From Sesamum alatum (Eukaryota; Streptophyta; Magnoliopsida; Lamiales; Pedaliaceae), in the NCBI GenBank assembly GCA_034509735.1, contig JACGWO010000006.1, positions 10,431,001 through 10,495,000 of the forward strand: 64,000 bases of DNA. The letters are read 5' to 3'. Position 1 is the stretch's first letter. Every line of letters starts with the position of its first letter. Positions 23,690-34,434 of the stretch are shown here, in pieces. The translations under genes and the position numbers were made by a program. A model generated the notes under the pieces. It saw only the letters and a program-made list of their open reading frames with translations. It was not told where the DNA came from and did not search any database.

Positions 23690-24252
23690 AACGGCTTTAG
23701 TGGCAACAAATTAACCGTTGGAATATAGTCGTTATATACATTAATTTTTGATACGGTCTTTGGAATGGTTCGGTTTTAAAAAAAAGGCATTGGGATTCTA
23801 ACTGTCTTTGTATCAGTCCCTGCTACTTCGTTTTGTAGTGGTTTTGTGCTACACTTATTGTAACGGAAACCTTACATTTAATCCAAACCACTACAAAATG
23901 GGAAGACCGTTTAAATGGTCCTTACAATATTGTAACGACTTTCTTTTTGTTACGGCTATTGTAACAAAAGGTATTACAATGGCGGTTGGCCGTTACAAGA
24001 TTAAGACGGAATTTCAAAGGCCGATACAAAATGTAACGGCTTTATTTTTGTAATGGCTATAAATATACCACCATTTTGTAATGGCTTTTTCACCGATTTT
24101 TCATACGTTCGTTATACAATTTCCTCTTATCCAAGATTAAGACGTCATATTACTTCTTCCGTTCTAAAATTGTTACAATGACTGATTATATTGTAATGGC
24201 TTCTTGGTTATTACAAAAAAGTCCGTTCCAAAACCTGCATTTTTTTACAGTG
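23690..24252. repeat. Right subterminal repeats of CACTA-1
   Basis: TTTTGTAACGGC, GGCCGTTACAAG, TGTAACGGCTTTATTTTTGTAATGGC and similar units run up to the TTACAGTG terminus. They match the left array and act, by analogy, as transposase-protein sites and as the promoter region of the TNP2 gene. Confidence 0.7.
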
Positions 24253-24255
24253 CCA

Positions 24256-26984
24256 ATTTTTGGAGCATACAAGTGTATACACCAATATTGAGTATTTACT
24301 TTTTGAAGATTTTTATAAACAATTTTTTAAGTGATGTTTTATAGTCTTATAGTGATATGATAAAATACACGAACTTGAATAGGTAATCTAATCATGAGAG
24401 GATCACTTGCAATCAAAATCATGTCATAAAACTTCAGTATTTCCTTTATGGTAATCTTAGTAATGTGTTGAAATATATTGAAGCTTCTTGGTAGAGTTTT
24501 TTAAATATGTTAATATGTATCTTGAGTAAAAAAGAACGTGCCTCTATTATTTTCATGTAATCTTTTTTCATTCCTATTTGATGTTCTATAATGTGTGTAA
24601 TACATATATCTACAAAATATATGTTTAAAATCTTATAAAGATATATTGATGCACACATTGCTTTACTATAAATTTTTCATCTCCTATTGATATTGTATTA
24701 TGTGTACAGTTACTTTCTATAAAAAGTATCATTGAAAGATCTCTTTGAAAAACTTATACCATATTCTTGTTAATAGTCAATTACAAAATGACGAAGATAC
24801 TCACAAAAAAAAAATTCAAATAATATAATTTCTCATTTTAATTCTTCTATAATTTATGTGGTGCTTGTTTAATATTTTTTTGGATCTTATATCATAAAAA
24901 ACTATCAATACTTAAAACCAAACACGAAAAGAAAATGCAATAATATGATAGAATAACTTCTCTTTTTTTTTAAATTTCTCCTTAAATATCACAATTCCAA
25001 AATTAAATTAGAAAAATCTTTTTTGTTCCAAATTATTACTCCATTCTAGTACATTTATTTTTTAAATTCTTTAAATTAACTATAGATGATTCTACTATTT
25101 AAAGATATAATATCGATAATTACAAATTTAAGTTTGTATTAAAATAATTATATATAATTAAATAAATATAGATGAATAATTAAATGGGTAATAGAACTCA
25201 AAAAGAGAATACTCAGATATTGGTGATTTTGCATAAACACCAAGTAGTTATCATTGGATAAAGTTTCGCTATCTCTGTGATAGAAAAAACTTATAAATGA
25301 TAACAAGATCATTAAACTATTAATCTCTTGTATAAATATTATCACTTGATAGAATCTTTTCTTTTTTTGGGGGAGGGGGGCTTATTAAACTTATGAACTT
25401 CTATTTAATGTAAAAAGATTGATATATTACTTTTTAAACTTTTGTTCGCTTATAGCTATGATTTTAAAATTTTATAATTAATTATCTTTATAAAATTTAA
25501 TTTTCATTTACATATTACTTGATGATAAAATCACCATAATTTATATAAAAATAATTAAAAAAATATTACTTGTTTTGGTTTTCAATTATTTGCTATTGAA
25601 TTTTTGGATTTTATATTAATTCTCTATGTAATATTTAATTTTCATTCTTATATTTGTCACAAAAAATCACCATTTAAATTACTTCATATTTCAAATTGGT
25701 TTCACTTTTGAAATAAGAATTTTGTGCTTTTTTTTAATTGGGAAATTTGAAAAAATTAATAATTAATAATTAGTCATTTTATTGTTTTTCTTTTAAAACA
25801 TTTCTTATATCAATTATCTCTAAAATACTTTTGTGATATATTTCTTGTAGTATTCCATGTTTTACTTAAATTTTAATTTTATTCTATTTTACAATCCTAG
25901 CTTTTACCGTCATATAGAATTTTTAAATTTTATAATTAATTCTGTGATCATTTTTTTTTTCATCCCTGGCAATATGTGGAATGCTAAAATCATTAATAGT
26001 TGATCAAATGCATGTAGCAGGTGTATTGTGCTGGAAAAGGAGACAATATAACATTATTAAGTATCACGCAACGTAACATAAAAAAAATTAAAAATTTTAC
26101 TCGAGCACAGTGTAACCTATAATCATCTCTTGACGTATTCTCAATTATCATTTTGTCACATTTTCAAGAGAAATGAAATCAATGAATTTATACAAGTTCT
26201 TTCATCTTCTTATTCTATTTTTTTGTAGAATTTTCCTATTCTATTATTATGAGGTACTTTATCACTCTATAAGTATATGATTAAATTTAGATATTAAACA
26301 ACAATTAATTAAGAGTAAATACTATAATGTGAAAACAATAATTAACAAGAGTAAATATTGTAATGTGAAAGTATTTAATATGGATTAATAAGCATATGGT
26401 TTTAAAAAATCACCCCTATGAAAATTAATATGATAAGGTTAATTTAGGCAAACAAAAAAAACAAAGAAACCTATATGTAGCAAACAATTTGACTGTCGCT
26501 AATTTCATGGGCTTTTTGCTAATTTTCAAGTCTTTAACGATCAAATATAATTAGTCTCATGAATAGTTAGTAATTAATATTAATATAATTCTAATGGTGG
26601 TTGATTTTCGATATTTATTATATGGTTAAAATCAGTTGTATGTCATCAGTATCATATGTAAATTAAGTTCATAAGGGTTTTTTTTTTTAAGATCATAAAA
26701 TATTAATATTTTATTTTAAAAATAAATTATTCAAGTATTGTTGGATTATGTATAATATTATTTTAAATATAGTAATTTTATTTTAAAAATAAATTATTGA
26801 GTACCAACGGTAATTTTGTAATTAATTGAAGAAAATGAGCTAGCTTGTTAAGATTTTAAAAATAATTTATAAGTTGAGAATCCATTACTTTTTCAAAGGA
26901 GCTTGTAAGCTTTTACTATCTTATACTATCTTATTTTTGGATCTTATAAGCTTATTTACTATATAAATATATATATACATATAC
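24256..26984. other. AT-rich intergenic DNA
   Basis: About 2.7 kb without a recognisable gene or structured repeat. It includes a poly-T/poly-G stretch at about 25362-25380 and a weak direct repeat around 26300-26370 (AATTAA.AAGAGTAAATA.T.TAATGTGAAA). Confidence 0.45.
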
Positions 26985-27232
26985 ATATATTAGGATAATT
27001 GCACCATCCTCCCTAAGGTTGGTGTAATTACATGTAAACTCCCTATAATTTGAAAAATTACATCTAATACCTCTAACATTTGTTATTGTCGAACATATAG
27101 ATTCATCCGTTAGCCAAAATTCACATAATTTGTTTACATAAAAGAAAATGAATGAAAATTCATATTTACCTTTGACTTATTAACAGATGACTTATTGCAT
27201 GTCAAACAAATCTTTTTCTAACTACCGATTAC
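26985..27232. mobile_element. One end of an unclassified non-coding element
   Basis: TTAGGATAATTGCACCATCC followed by CTCCCTAAGGTTGGTGTAATTAC resembles a common class of plant fold-back element ends (GGNTAATTACAC...CCTCCCT). The opposite end is not present before the next CACTA sequence, so it looks truncated. Confidence 0.35.
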
Positions 27233-27287
27233 TACACTACAAAGAAGTTGATACACAGATTACTAATCATCTAATCTGTTTCGCAGG

Positions 27288-27692
27288 AGATCTTCTAGGA
27301 GATGCTGGAGGACCAATAGGCCCAGACACTGACTAATGGGCAAGATACTCCAGCCTCTTCTCAAGGCTCGGTGGCCATAACGGAGCAACAGCTGTGGATG
27401 TCTACAATGGGCGGTCGGAACAAGGGACTTATCTTCTGTCTGGGTTCAGAGGCTTACAACTTGGTTGTTGAATCATCATAGCCGAATCGCTCACGTACAT
27501 CGACACTGCCACCGCCACTGTCATCGGGATGCCCAAATCTCAATCGTTGGTTCACGAGATCGAAGAGATGATCGCATTTATATATAATGATAAATCTATT
27601 CGTCCCTTCGTAGCCAACCTTTAGCTAATCCACGGACCCCCGACAATGATGCACAAGACAATGCGGACGCTGCCAATCGGGAGTCGATTTAA
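27288..27692 (+). pseudogene. Last exon of a PTTA-type CACTA gene (CACTA-4)
   Basis: It follows an acceptor-like TTTCGCAG at 27287. Coding similarity to the last exons of CACTA-1 and CACTA-2: SSQGSVAITEQQLWMSTMGG, then RNKGLIFCLGSEAYNLV, then proline/serine-rich sequence. Stops interrupt it (near 27297 and 27478). The rest of the gene is absent. Confidence 0.6.
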
Positions 27693-27949
27693 ATTAGGGT
27701 TCTTCTTGCTTTTTTCTTTTTTAAAGTTGAATTAGAATAAAAATTCTAAATTAATTTTTATTTTGTTAATTATGTTATCAATATTTACTTGCATGTCAAT
27801 TTATTTAAATATTTCAAATTTAAGAAATTCAACAAAATATTTGTAACTTAAAATTCAAAGAAAATATTATAATAAAAAATATTAAATTAATTTAAATGTA
27901 AAAAAGAATTAAAAGTTATAAAGCTTTTTTTAAAAAAAAATATTAACAT

Positions 27950-28641
27950 TATAATGGTTTTTGTAACTGGTATTGGGCTACACTTTACCAGCACAAAATA
28001 TGAAAATAATTATAAAACCTGTTGCAATAAATTTATAGAGCCGTTTAAAACAGCAAAACCCATTCCAAATTGAGGTACAAATCCATTGAGCCAAGCTTTG
28101 CAACACTCGTTCCAACAGAGGGCGACAAAAGTGTTCATAAAAAAGGAACAATACTCGTTCCTATAAGAGTTACAAAGACAGTTACAACATGGGTGCAAAA
28201 ATCGTACATAAAATAGGAACAATATCCGTTCCAATATGAGTTACAAAGATTGTTACAACATGATGTACAAAAACTGTTACACAAAAAAGGTTAATTATAA
28301 TTCCAAAAAAGGTACAAATCCCATTCCAAAAATATTGTAAAATTATAACTATTTGTGTTCTGAAAATCGTTCCAACATGTGGCCTAAACTTTTTAATGAA
28401 TGCCGTTCAAAAAGCAGTTACAACATCAATTTTACTTACCAATCAAAGATTGTAACGGGTATGACCAACTATTACAAGGGCCGGTTCAAATTAGGAACGG
28501 TTTTCTCAAAATCATTATAAATTATTTGTAACCCGTATAGAAGGAACGGGAAGCCAACCGTTACAAATACTGAACACCAGTTCCAAATTTAATATGACCC
28601 GTTCTAAATATTCGTTCCAAATAAAAGTTTTTTTTGTAGTG
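27950..28641. repeat. Subterminal repeats of CACTA-4
   Basis: GTTACAAAGA.AGTTACAACATG, CCGTTCCAATATGAG, GGAACGGTTTT and related units recur, mixing the TGTAACGG type of CACTA-1 with the GGAACGGT type of CACTA-2 and CACTA-3. Confidence 0.6.
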
Positions 28642-29268
28642 TTTTTATATTAGTATAGATGTTAAATTATGTTTTCAACAATATTGAGAAAATTCATAAT
28701 CAAGTCATGATAAATAATTAGGAAAAGAATTCCTAACTTAATCATTAATCTATGTTTATTATAATTGTCTGAATCTTTTGCCATGTTTTTTTGTTTCTTT
28801 CTTTTTTTGTAATTTCAATTATACCATTTTCATATAAATAATATATTGTAATTTATGTGTACAAATAAATAATTTTGTAAGAAATCCTAATCATATTAGA
28901 AATCTGCAAATGAAAAGATAGTCCTATATACATCATAACTAAAATCCTAATTATACTTGAAGTCTAATTAATTATATGTATATATACCTATATGATACAT
29001 GCCTATGTTATTGTTAAAGTTCAATTATTATCAAAGCAAATAATTCAAAAGAACACCAACTATTTTGGATTCTCAGTTTTAATATAGCAAAAATTTGGGG
29101 TTTAGTTCTACTTTGTCGTTGTAACTCCTCTCCAATTTCCTTCTTATTTTTTTTGGTGCTATTAGAAAGAAATAAAAAAAAAAAAAAAGGAGAGGATAGT
29201 GATCAGAGTGAGCGAGAGGGGAGATCAAGGGTTTTGATTGATTGATATATATATATATAATATATATA
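28642..29268. other. AT-rich intergenic DNA
   Basis: No gene recognised. An A-rich tract lies at about 29170-29187, and an (AT)n run at 29246-29268 abuts the next fold-back element. Confidence 0.4.
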
Positions 29269-30023
29269 TGACTTAATTGCATTTACTGCCCTGTATATTA
29301 GGGAGGTGGCAAAATAAGGACATTAAATATAGGGGTGACAAATATTGTCCTGGAATTAACTTTTTTTTGGCAATTGCAGGACTTCAACCACCGGATTTTT
29401 AAAAGTGGCCGGAATTTGCTCACGTGTACAAATTTAGAGTTTTTTAAATTGGGAAAAAAGCTGACTGGGCATATTTTAAAAATATCCTGCCACATAAGTG
29501 CTGACATGGAAACAAATACATAAAATAAATTTTAAATTTATATTATGTATATAATTATATATTACATTATTATATAATATAAATTAAAAAATTTAAATAA
29601 TTTAAAAAATTTAATTTATATTATATAATAATGTAATATATAAATATATACATGTAAATTTAAAATTTATATTATACAATTTTAAAAATTATATTTAAAA
29701 TATAATTTTTAATTTATATTATATAATAATTATATTTTTATAATTATATACATAATGTAAATTTAAAATTTATTTTATATATTTTTTCTATGTCAGCGCT
29801 TATGTGGCAGGATATTTTTAAAATATGCCCAATCAAATTTTTTTCCAATTTAAAAAATCCTAAATTTTTCCATGTCAGGAAATTCCAACCACTTTTAAAA
29901 ATTCGATGGCCGAAGTCCTGCCAAAAAAAGGTTAATTCCAGGACAGTATTTGCCATCCCTATATTTAATGTCTTTATTTTGCCACCCCACCTAATATACG
30001 GGGCAATAAATGCAATTAAGCCA
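29269..30023. mobile_element. 755-bp palindromic fold-back element (MULE-MITE type)
   Basis: Ends TGACTTAATTGCATTTACTG and, inward from the right, TGGCTTAATTGCATTTATTG. The arms are about 250 bp and nearly complementary; the AT-rich middle is also palindromic. Mirror ORFs on opposite strands (both containing SALMWQDIFKICP) come from the palindrome. It sits inside an (AT)n tract, so the target duplication cannot be defined. Confidence 0.75.
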
Positions 30024-30516
30024 TATATATATATATTCTAATCAATTAATTTCTTGGTATATGTATGTTTACGTGTATTTATTCTTTAATATATTTTATA
30101 ATTTTTTAAAGTTCTATCTTCATATTTCACATATTATTCATATATATAATTATTTTCTGGACTATTAAATGGTTTTCTTGATTAATTTGAGTTGAAATAC
30201 TTTTATTTGAGTCAATTATCAATATAAATATAAATATAAATCAATATAAATGTAAAACCAAGCGGGGTTATGTAATTGTCACTGCTAAAGTTTTATCTTG
30301 ACAATAATTTACCAAGCATGAACAGTTTTCTTGATTATAAGGAGAATTATTGAATAAAATTATCATTATATAATTTTTTACTAAGGTAGAATTAATAAAT
30401 AATTCTACCTTAGTCATAAAATCGTCAGTATATTCATGGTTTGGGCTAATACAAGTTTTATTGCCCAATTTACAATAATTATATCATGAAACTTTTTATA
30501 AATATGAATAAAAATA
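30024..30516. other. AT-rich spacer between two fold-back elements
   Basis: No gene recognised. It contains a run of ATAAATATAAATATAAAT-type sequence at 30220-30250 that recurs just after the next element (31785-31860). Confidence 0.4.
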
Positions 30517-30525
30517 TAATATAAA

Positions 30526-31771
30526 GGCTTAAATGATTTTTTGGTCCTGTATTTTTTACTGTTTGGCAAAAAAATCCTGCAAGTTATTAGGTTAGCAAAA
30601 AAATCCTATAATTATTTTGATTTTCGCGGATTTAGTCCTTCCGGCGACAGAATTTTCATAAGTCGCCGGAATTTAGTCATGTGCTCCGCACATGACTAGA
30701 TTAATTTGGGGCTTTTGATATAATTGGTCACTTTTTCCACTGTGGCAAATTTATTTTTTTTTTTAAAAAAAAGTATACAACCTGACGTGGCTTTTAAAGC
30801 CACATCAGCCAGCTGACAAGGAAAAAAGGGGAAGAAAAACGTTTCTTCCCTCCCACTTTAGAAAAAAAAACCCCAAATCAGTCCCTTGAAGAACCCTAAA
30901 ATCGAATATGGCATGATGCTGCATTGAGGGAGTCGAGCCAATGTCGTCGGTGACCGGCTTTGTAGAACCAAAACAGCCAAAGTCGTCCCCGACTTTCACA
31001 ATGCGCAAGAACCTTCAATTGTGCCTGTTTGGGTCTGTTTTCCCGAGCTTCCGGCGCACCTATTCCACAAAGATGCATTATTGGCTGTTGGGAGCATGGT
31101 TGGAACCCTCTTGCAAATCTAGAGGTAATGCGCCTAGACCTCCCCCCGCGAGCGTACTGACCATATAACAGCTGATGTTGATGAAGTTGGGATGATACGA
31201 AAACGTACGAAGGGGAAAAATGTGGTGAGATCAGATGCCCACCAAATGTTTGCTGAAATGCTAGAAAAAACAAATGGCCCAACCATTGCAGGCAACCTGT
31301 TCGTTGAAAGTCCCCATCCACCAAGTGTTGAACCAGGCCTGAATCTTAAGGATAAAGGAGGTATAAAAACTGTAGAAAATCACCATAATGTGTTCGATTT
31401 TTTATGGTTCTTCAAGGGACTGATTTGGGGGTTTTTGTAAAGTGGGAGGGAAGAAACGTGTTTTTCTTCCCTTTTCTTCCATGTCAGCTGGCTGATGTGG
31501 CTTTAAAAGCCACGTCAGGTTGTATGTTTTTTTTTAAAAAAAATAATTTTGCCACAGTGAAAAAAGTGACCAATTATATCAAAAGCCCCAAATTAATCTA
31601 GTCATGTGCGGAGCACATGACTAAATTCCGGCGACTTATAAAAATTCCGTCGTCGGAAGGACTAAATCCGCGAAAATCAAAATAATTACAGGACTTTTTT
31701 GCTAACCTAATAACTTATAGGACTTTTTTGCCAAACAGTAAAAGATACAGGACCAAAAAATTATTTAAGCC
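30526..31771. mobile_element. Pack-MULE-like element with a captured gene fragment
   Basis: An exact 9-bp target duplication TAATATAAA (30517-30525 and 31772-31780) flanks termini GGCTTAAATGATTTTTTGG and, inward, GGCTTAAATAATTTTTTGG. The inverted arms are about 380 bp (30526-30905 and about 31390-31771). The 480-bp interior is richer in GC and is not palindromic. It encodes, with breaks, a stretch resembling DUF4283 proteins of plant LINE/zinc-knuckle genes (VPVWVCFPELPAHLFHKDAL, then AVGSMVGTLLQI) and a second piece RTKGKNVVRSDAHQMFAEML. Confidence 0.75.
30906..31390 (+). pseudogene. DUF4283-like gene fragment inside the Pack-MULE
   Basis: In one plus-strand frame the segment from about 30945 to 31110 reads like the core of a DUF4283 domain: PVWVCFPELPAHLFHKDAL followed by SMVGTLLQI. 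That pattern is typical of plant LINE-type ORF1/zinc-knuckle proteins. A frameshift follows, then an open stretch to about 31440 containing KRTKGKNVVRSDAHQMF. No start codon, promoter or full domain is present, and the DUF4283 assignment rests on motif memory only. Confidence 0.4.
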
Positions 31772-31780
31772 TAATATAAA

Positions 31781-32284
31781 TATAAAATACCGAGCATGAA
31801 TATTTTTCTTGATTTATTTGAGTTGTAAATCAATAAATATAAATATAAATGAATATAAATGTAAAACACAATATAGAACATATTTGATTTCTATAAGTTT
31901 CTACTATATTTTATTTTGAAATTTATAGAATTTGCAACACTCCAATTTGGACAAAATATTCTTGCGTATCTATTCTTTTGTTATCAATATTGCATTTAAT
32001 TTTTAAATTATATTAAATTATTTTATTCCTACTATTTATAAAAATTCTTCTTGTGCAATATAGGATAAGTATGTTAAGATGGTGATCCATCAACCAGGTG
32101 TTGCTTTGAATTCTAATTCAGGTAAGGGCGATATATAATTGATTGTTTGGATTTAATTTTTTAAAAATTTGTGTAATATTGATGACTAATTTTAGTTATT
32201 TAAATTTATATATGATACTTTATCGAAAATTTGATTTTTTTATATTTAAAATAAGCAAATACATCAAGACAAAGAAAATTAGAC
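31781..32284. other. AT-rich sequence 5' of the Helitron coding region
   Basis: No domain is recognised. A short exon-like ATGGTGATCCATCAACCAGG ... TCAG|GTAAGG lies at about 32080-32127 and could be an upstream exon of the Helitron gene; this is uncertain. A Helitron 5'-TC end could not be placed. Confidence 0.35.
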
Positions 32285-34153
32285 ACCATTAAACGAAAAA
32301 TATGCTAACCTATCTACCATAGAGAGGCAAGAATACATCGAAAAAGTCAAGGAGCATAGGAAAGCTAAGAATAAAATGAAGCCAATGCCCGAAAGACAGA
32401 CCAGTTGATACCAAAACTTGAATGAAGAAGAAAAACGTAAGTGTATTCATTGTGTTAGTGAAGCTTGTAAGCGAAGGAAGATTGCTTCATCCTCCTCAAG
32501 TGACGTCTTAAATACAAGGGAGTTGATTTCTATAACAAGAAAATTTTGGTTGCTTGGACCCTTAGAGCTCAAATGTGTCTACATGAATCAAACTGTGAGC
32601 ACATTAATATTTTTTTGAAGAACGAAAGGTCAATTGAAAGTATAATTTTAATTAATCTTTTTTTGTTTACTAAGTTCTAACTCATGTATTCCTATTTTAT
32701 TTTGCAGGTATAACATCATATGATACAATATGCTCAAAGGTGCATGAATTAAAAACGTACCTAATTGCAGTCATTGTGGTGCGGTAAAATTTGAATACGA
32801 ACCATCAACCTTTTGTTGTGATAATGGAAGAATTAAACTTGCACAATTGAAATTCTAGATGAATTGTATGAGTTGATTACTTCTCAATCAGAAGAAGCCA
32901 TTGAATTTCAAAAGAATATTCGCCTATTCAACCGCATATTATCTTTTACATTATTTGGTGTGAAATTAGATAAAGAACTTGCATCTTCAAGGCGAGGAAT
33001 TTATACTTTTCGAATACAGGGAATGATCTACCATGGCCTTCCTGGGTTAACACTAGATGAAAATGTCTTGGTTATTTTCAATTATATTTTGTTGAAACTA
33101 TAAATGAGGTTGAGAATAGAATGAAAATACTAGATAATTCAACTTTACCTAAAGGTACTGTGAAGAGACTCATAAAAGTTTTTGAGGTAAATCCATATGC
33201 AAAAACCTTTAGAAGATTAAAAGATTATCCTTCATTGGATGATGTTAAGCTTCATATCTCAAAAATGTGAAATTAGATCAACGAGTCTATAACTCTCCAA
33301 CAACTAATCAAGTTGCAGCTATATGGGTGGAAGGAAATAACACTAATATTCCTTTTGAACGAGACATTGTGGTCCATGCTCATTCAAGCCGTGGAGAAAG
33401 AATAAAACATTATTATGGATGTTACGACCCATTGCAATACCCAATACTTTTTTCAAGGGATGAGACAGGATGGCATCAAAATATTAGAAAAGCACTACAA
33501 AAGAATACGGCAACTGGGACGGTTTACCATGATCGTTCCAAAGCCCTATCCAAATTGAAACTGAAAGTGGAATTGTTGTTGAACGGTAACCCGTTGCTGA
33601 CATCACTTTCGTATTATTTGGAGTCAGAACGTGTAGGAACGGCATGACCGTTCCTGATTATGTGCCAATCTGTAAACCCAGTACCGTTCTAAAAAGGAGC
33701 GGCTATATTTTGGCATTCCATTTGGAATGCATATGTGGAAATTGGAACGGTTATTTGACCTGAGAACACAATCGTTCCTACCCCTGTTCCATAATCCGGG
33801 ACGAATTCGAACGCATGGTCGACTCTTCTTACATATCGTGCTAAATGAGACCTTTTTACGCCTTGTGTGAACAATTTAATGCAATGACCGTTCCAAATTG
33901 TTGATCGTGTGAAAATGAAGTTTAGTTCCAATGATCGTTCCAACATGTGTTACTATCAGGAACGGTCCATTTACATAATAGATTATGTATTCCTATTACG
34001 TTCCAAATATGCTCCAACGGCTATATTTTAACGGTTAGTTTAGCGTTTGTGTTTTCGTTCCAGAGCCCGTTGCTAATGTTGAACCAACGGCTATATTGCA
34101 ACGGCTAGTTTAGGTGTTCCAAATAATATTTCAATGTCCGTTCCAATATTTTT

Positions 34154-34310
34154 CTATATATATGTCCCCTTCATTTTAATTGTTCTAATTACTCTCTCTC
34201 TCTCTCCAATTCATTTAATCTAACTCCCTCTTTTGATTCTTTATACGTAAAATCGAAAATATCAACAATCTCCGCTAAATTTGCATTGATCTTTAAAGGT
34301 GTTTTGTTTA
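34154..34310 (+). promoter_or_regulatory. TNP2 promoter of CACTA-2
   Basis: CTATATATATG followed directly by TCCCCTTCATTTT and a (CT)n stretch. The same order (TATATATGTCCCCTTCATTT, then CTCTCTCTC) appears on the minus strand of CACTA-3 at 49810-49882. That conservation against a divergent background supports a core promoter with an initiator-like pyrimidine leader. Confidence 0.6.
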
Positions 34311-34434
34311 GGTAATATTGAAACTCTTTAATGGTTGTATATATATATATATATATATAAATTTATTCTGGTCATTTAGTTACTGTTGTGAATTACTTCT
34401 GTACGTCGGACTAATCATATTAAGATAGTTAAGG

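Larger units (their letters stand above)
11682..24252 (-). mobile_element. CACTA-1: two-gene CACTA (En/Spm) transposon, 12.6 kb
   Basis: The left end is CACTACAAAAAAATTAATAA and the right end, read inward, is CACTGTAAAAAAATGCAGG. The triplet CCA stands immediately outside both ends (11679-11681 and 24253-24255). Both genes lie on the minus strand in the usual order: TNP2-type transposase with a DUF4216 exon (21290-23433), then a PTTA-type second gene (12541-18587). Both ends carry arrays of TTGTAACGG/CCGTTACAA. Without the nested 4.5 kb retrotransposon the element is about 8.1 kb. Stops and a deletion make it non-autonomous. Confidence 0.8.
27288..28641 (+). mobile_element. CACTA-4: truncated right half of a CACTA element
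   Basis: The right terminus ends TTTTTTTTGTAGTG at 28641 (inward CACTACAAAAAAAACTTTTA). From 27950 it is preceded by mixed TTACAAA/CGTTCC/GGAACGG subterminal repeats. The segment 27288-27690 is the last exon of a PTTA-type second gene. No left partner with a matching 3-bp duplication was found (the right flank is TTT). Confidence 0.6.

Noticed and set aside
20916..24252. A separate small CACTA element with left end CACTATTTGTAACGG
   Set aside because: The spacer beyond this point is conserved with CACTA-3, and the CCA duplication fits the 11682-24252 unit. Only five bases match a CACTA end.
27235..28641. Complete small CACTA element with left end CACTACAAAGAAG at 27235
   Set aside because: Flanking triplets CTA and TTT do not match, and no subterminal repeats follow the putative left end.
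29298..30041. Pair of similar small proteins on opposite strands (SALMWQDIFKICP)
   Set aside because: They are the two arms of a fold-back element, not duplicated genes.
30896..31324. 142-codon minus-strand ORF
   Set aside because: Coding-like similarity is on the plus strand; the minus frame has no recognisable motif and lies inside a captured fragment.
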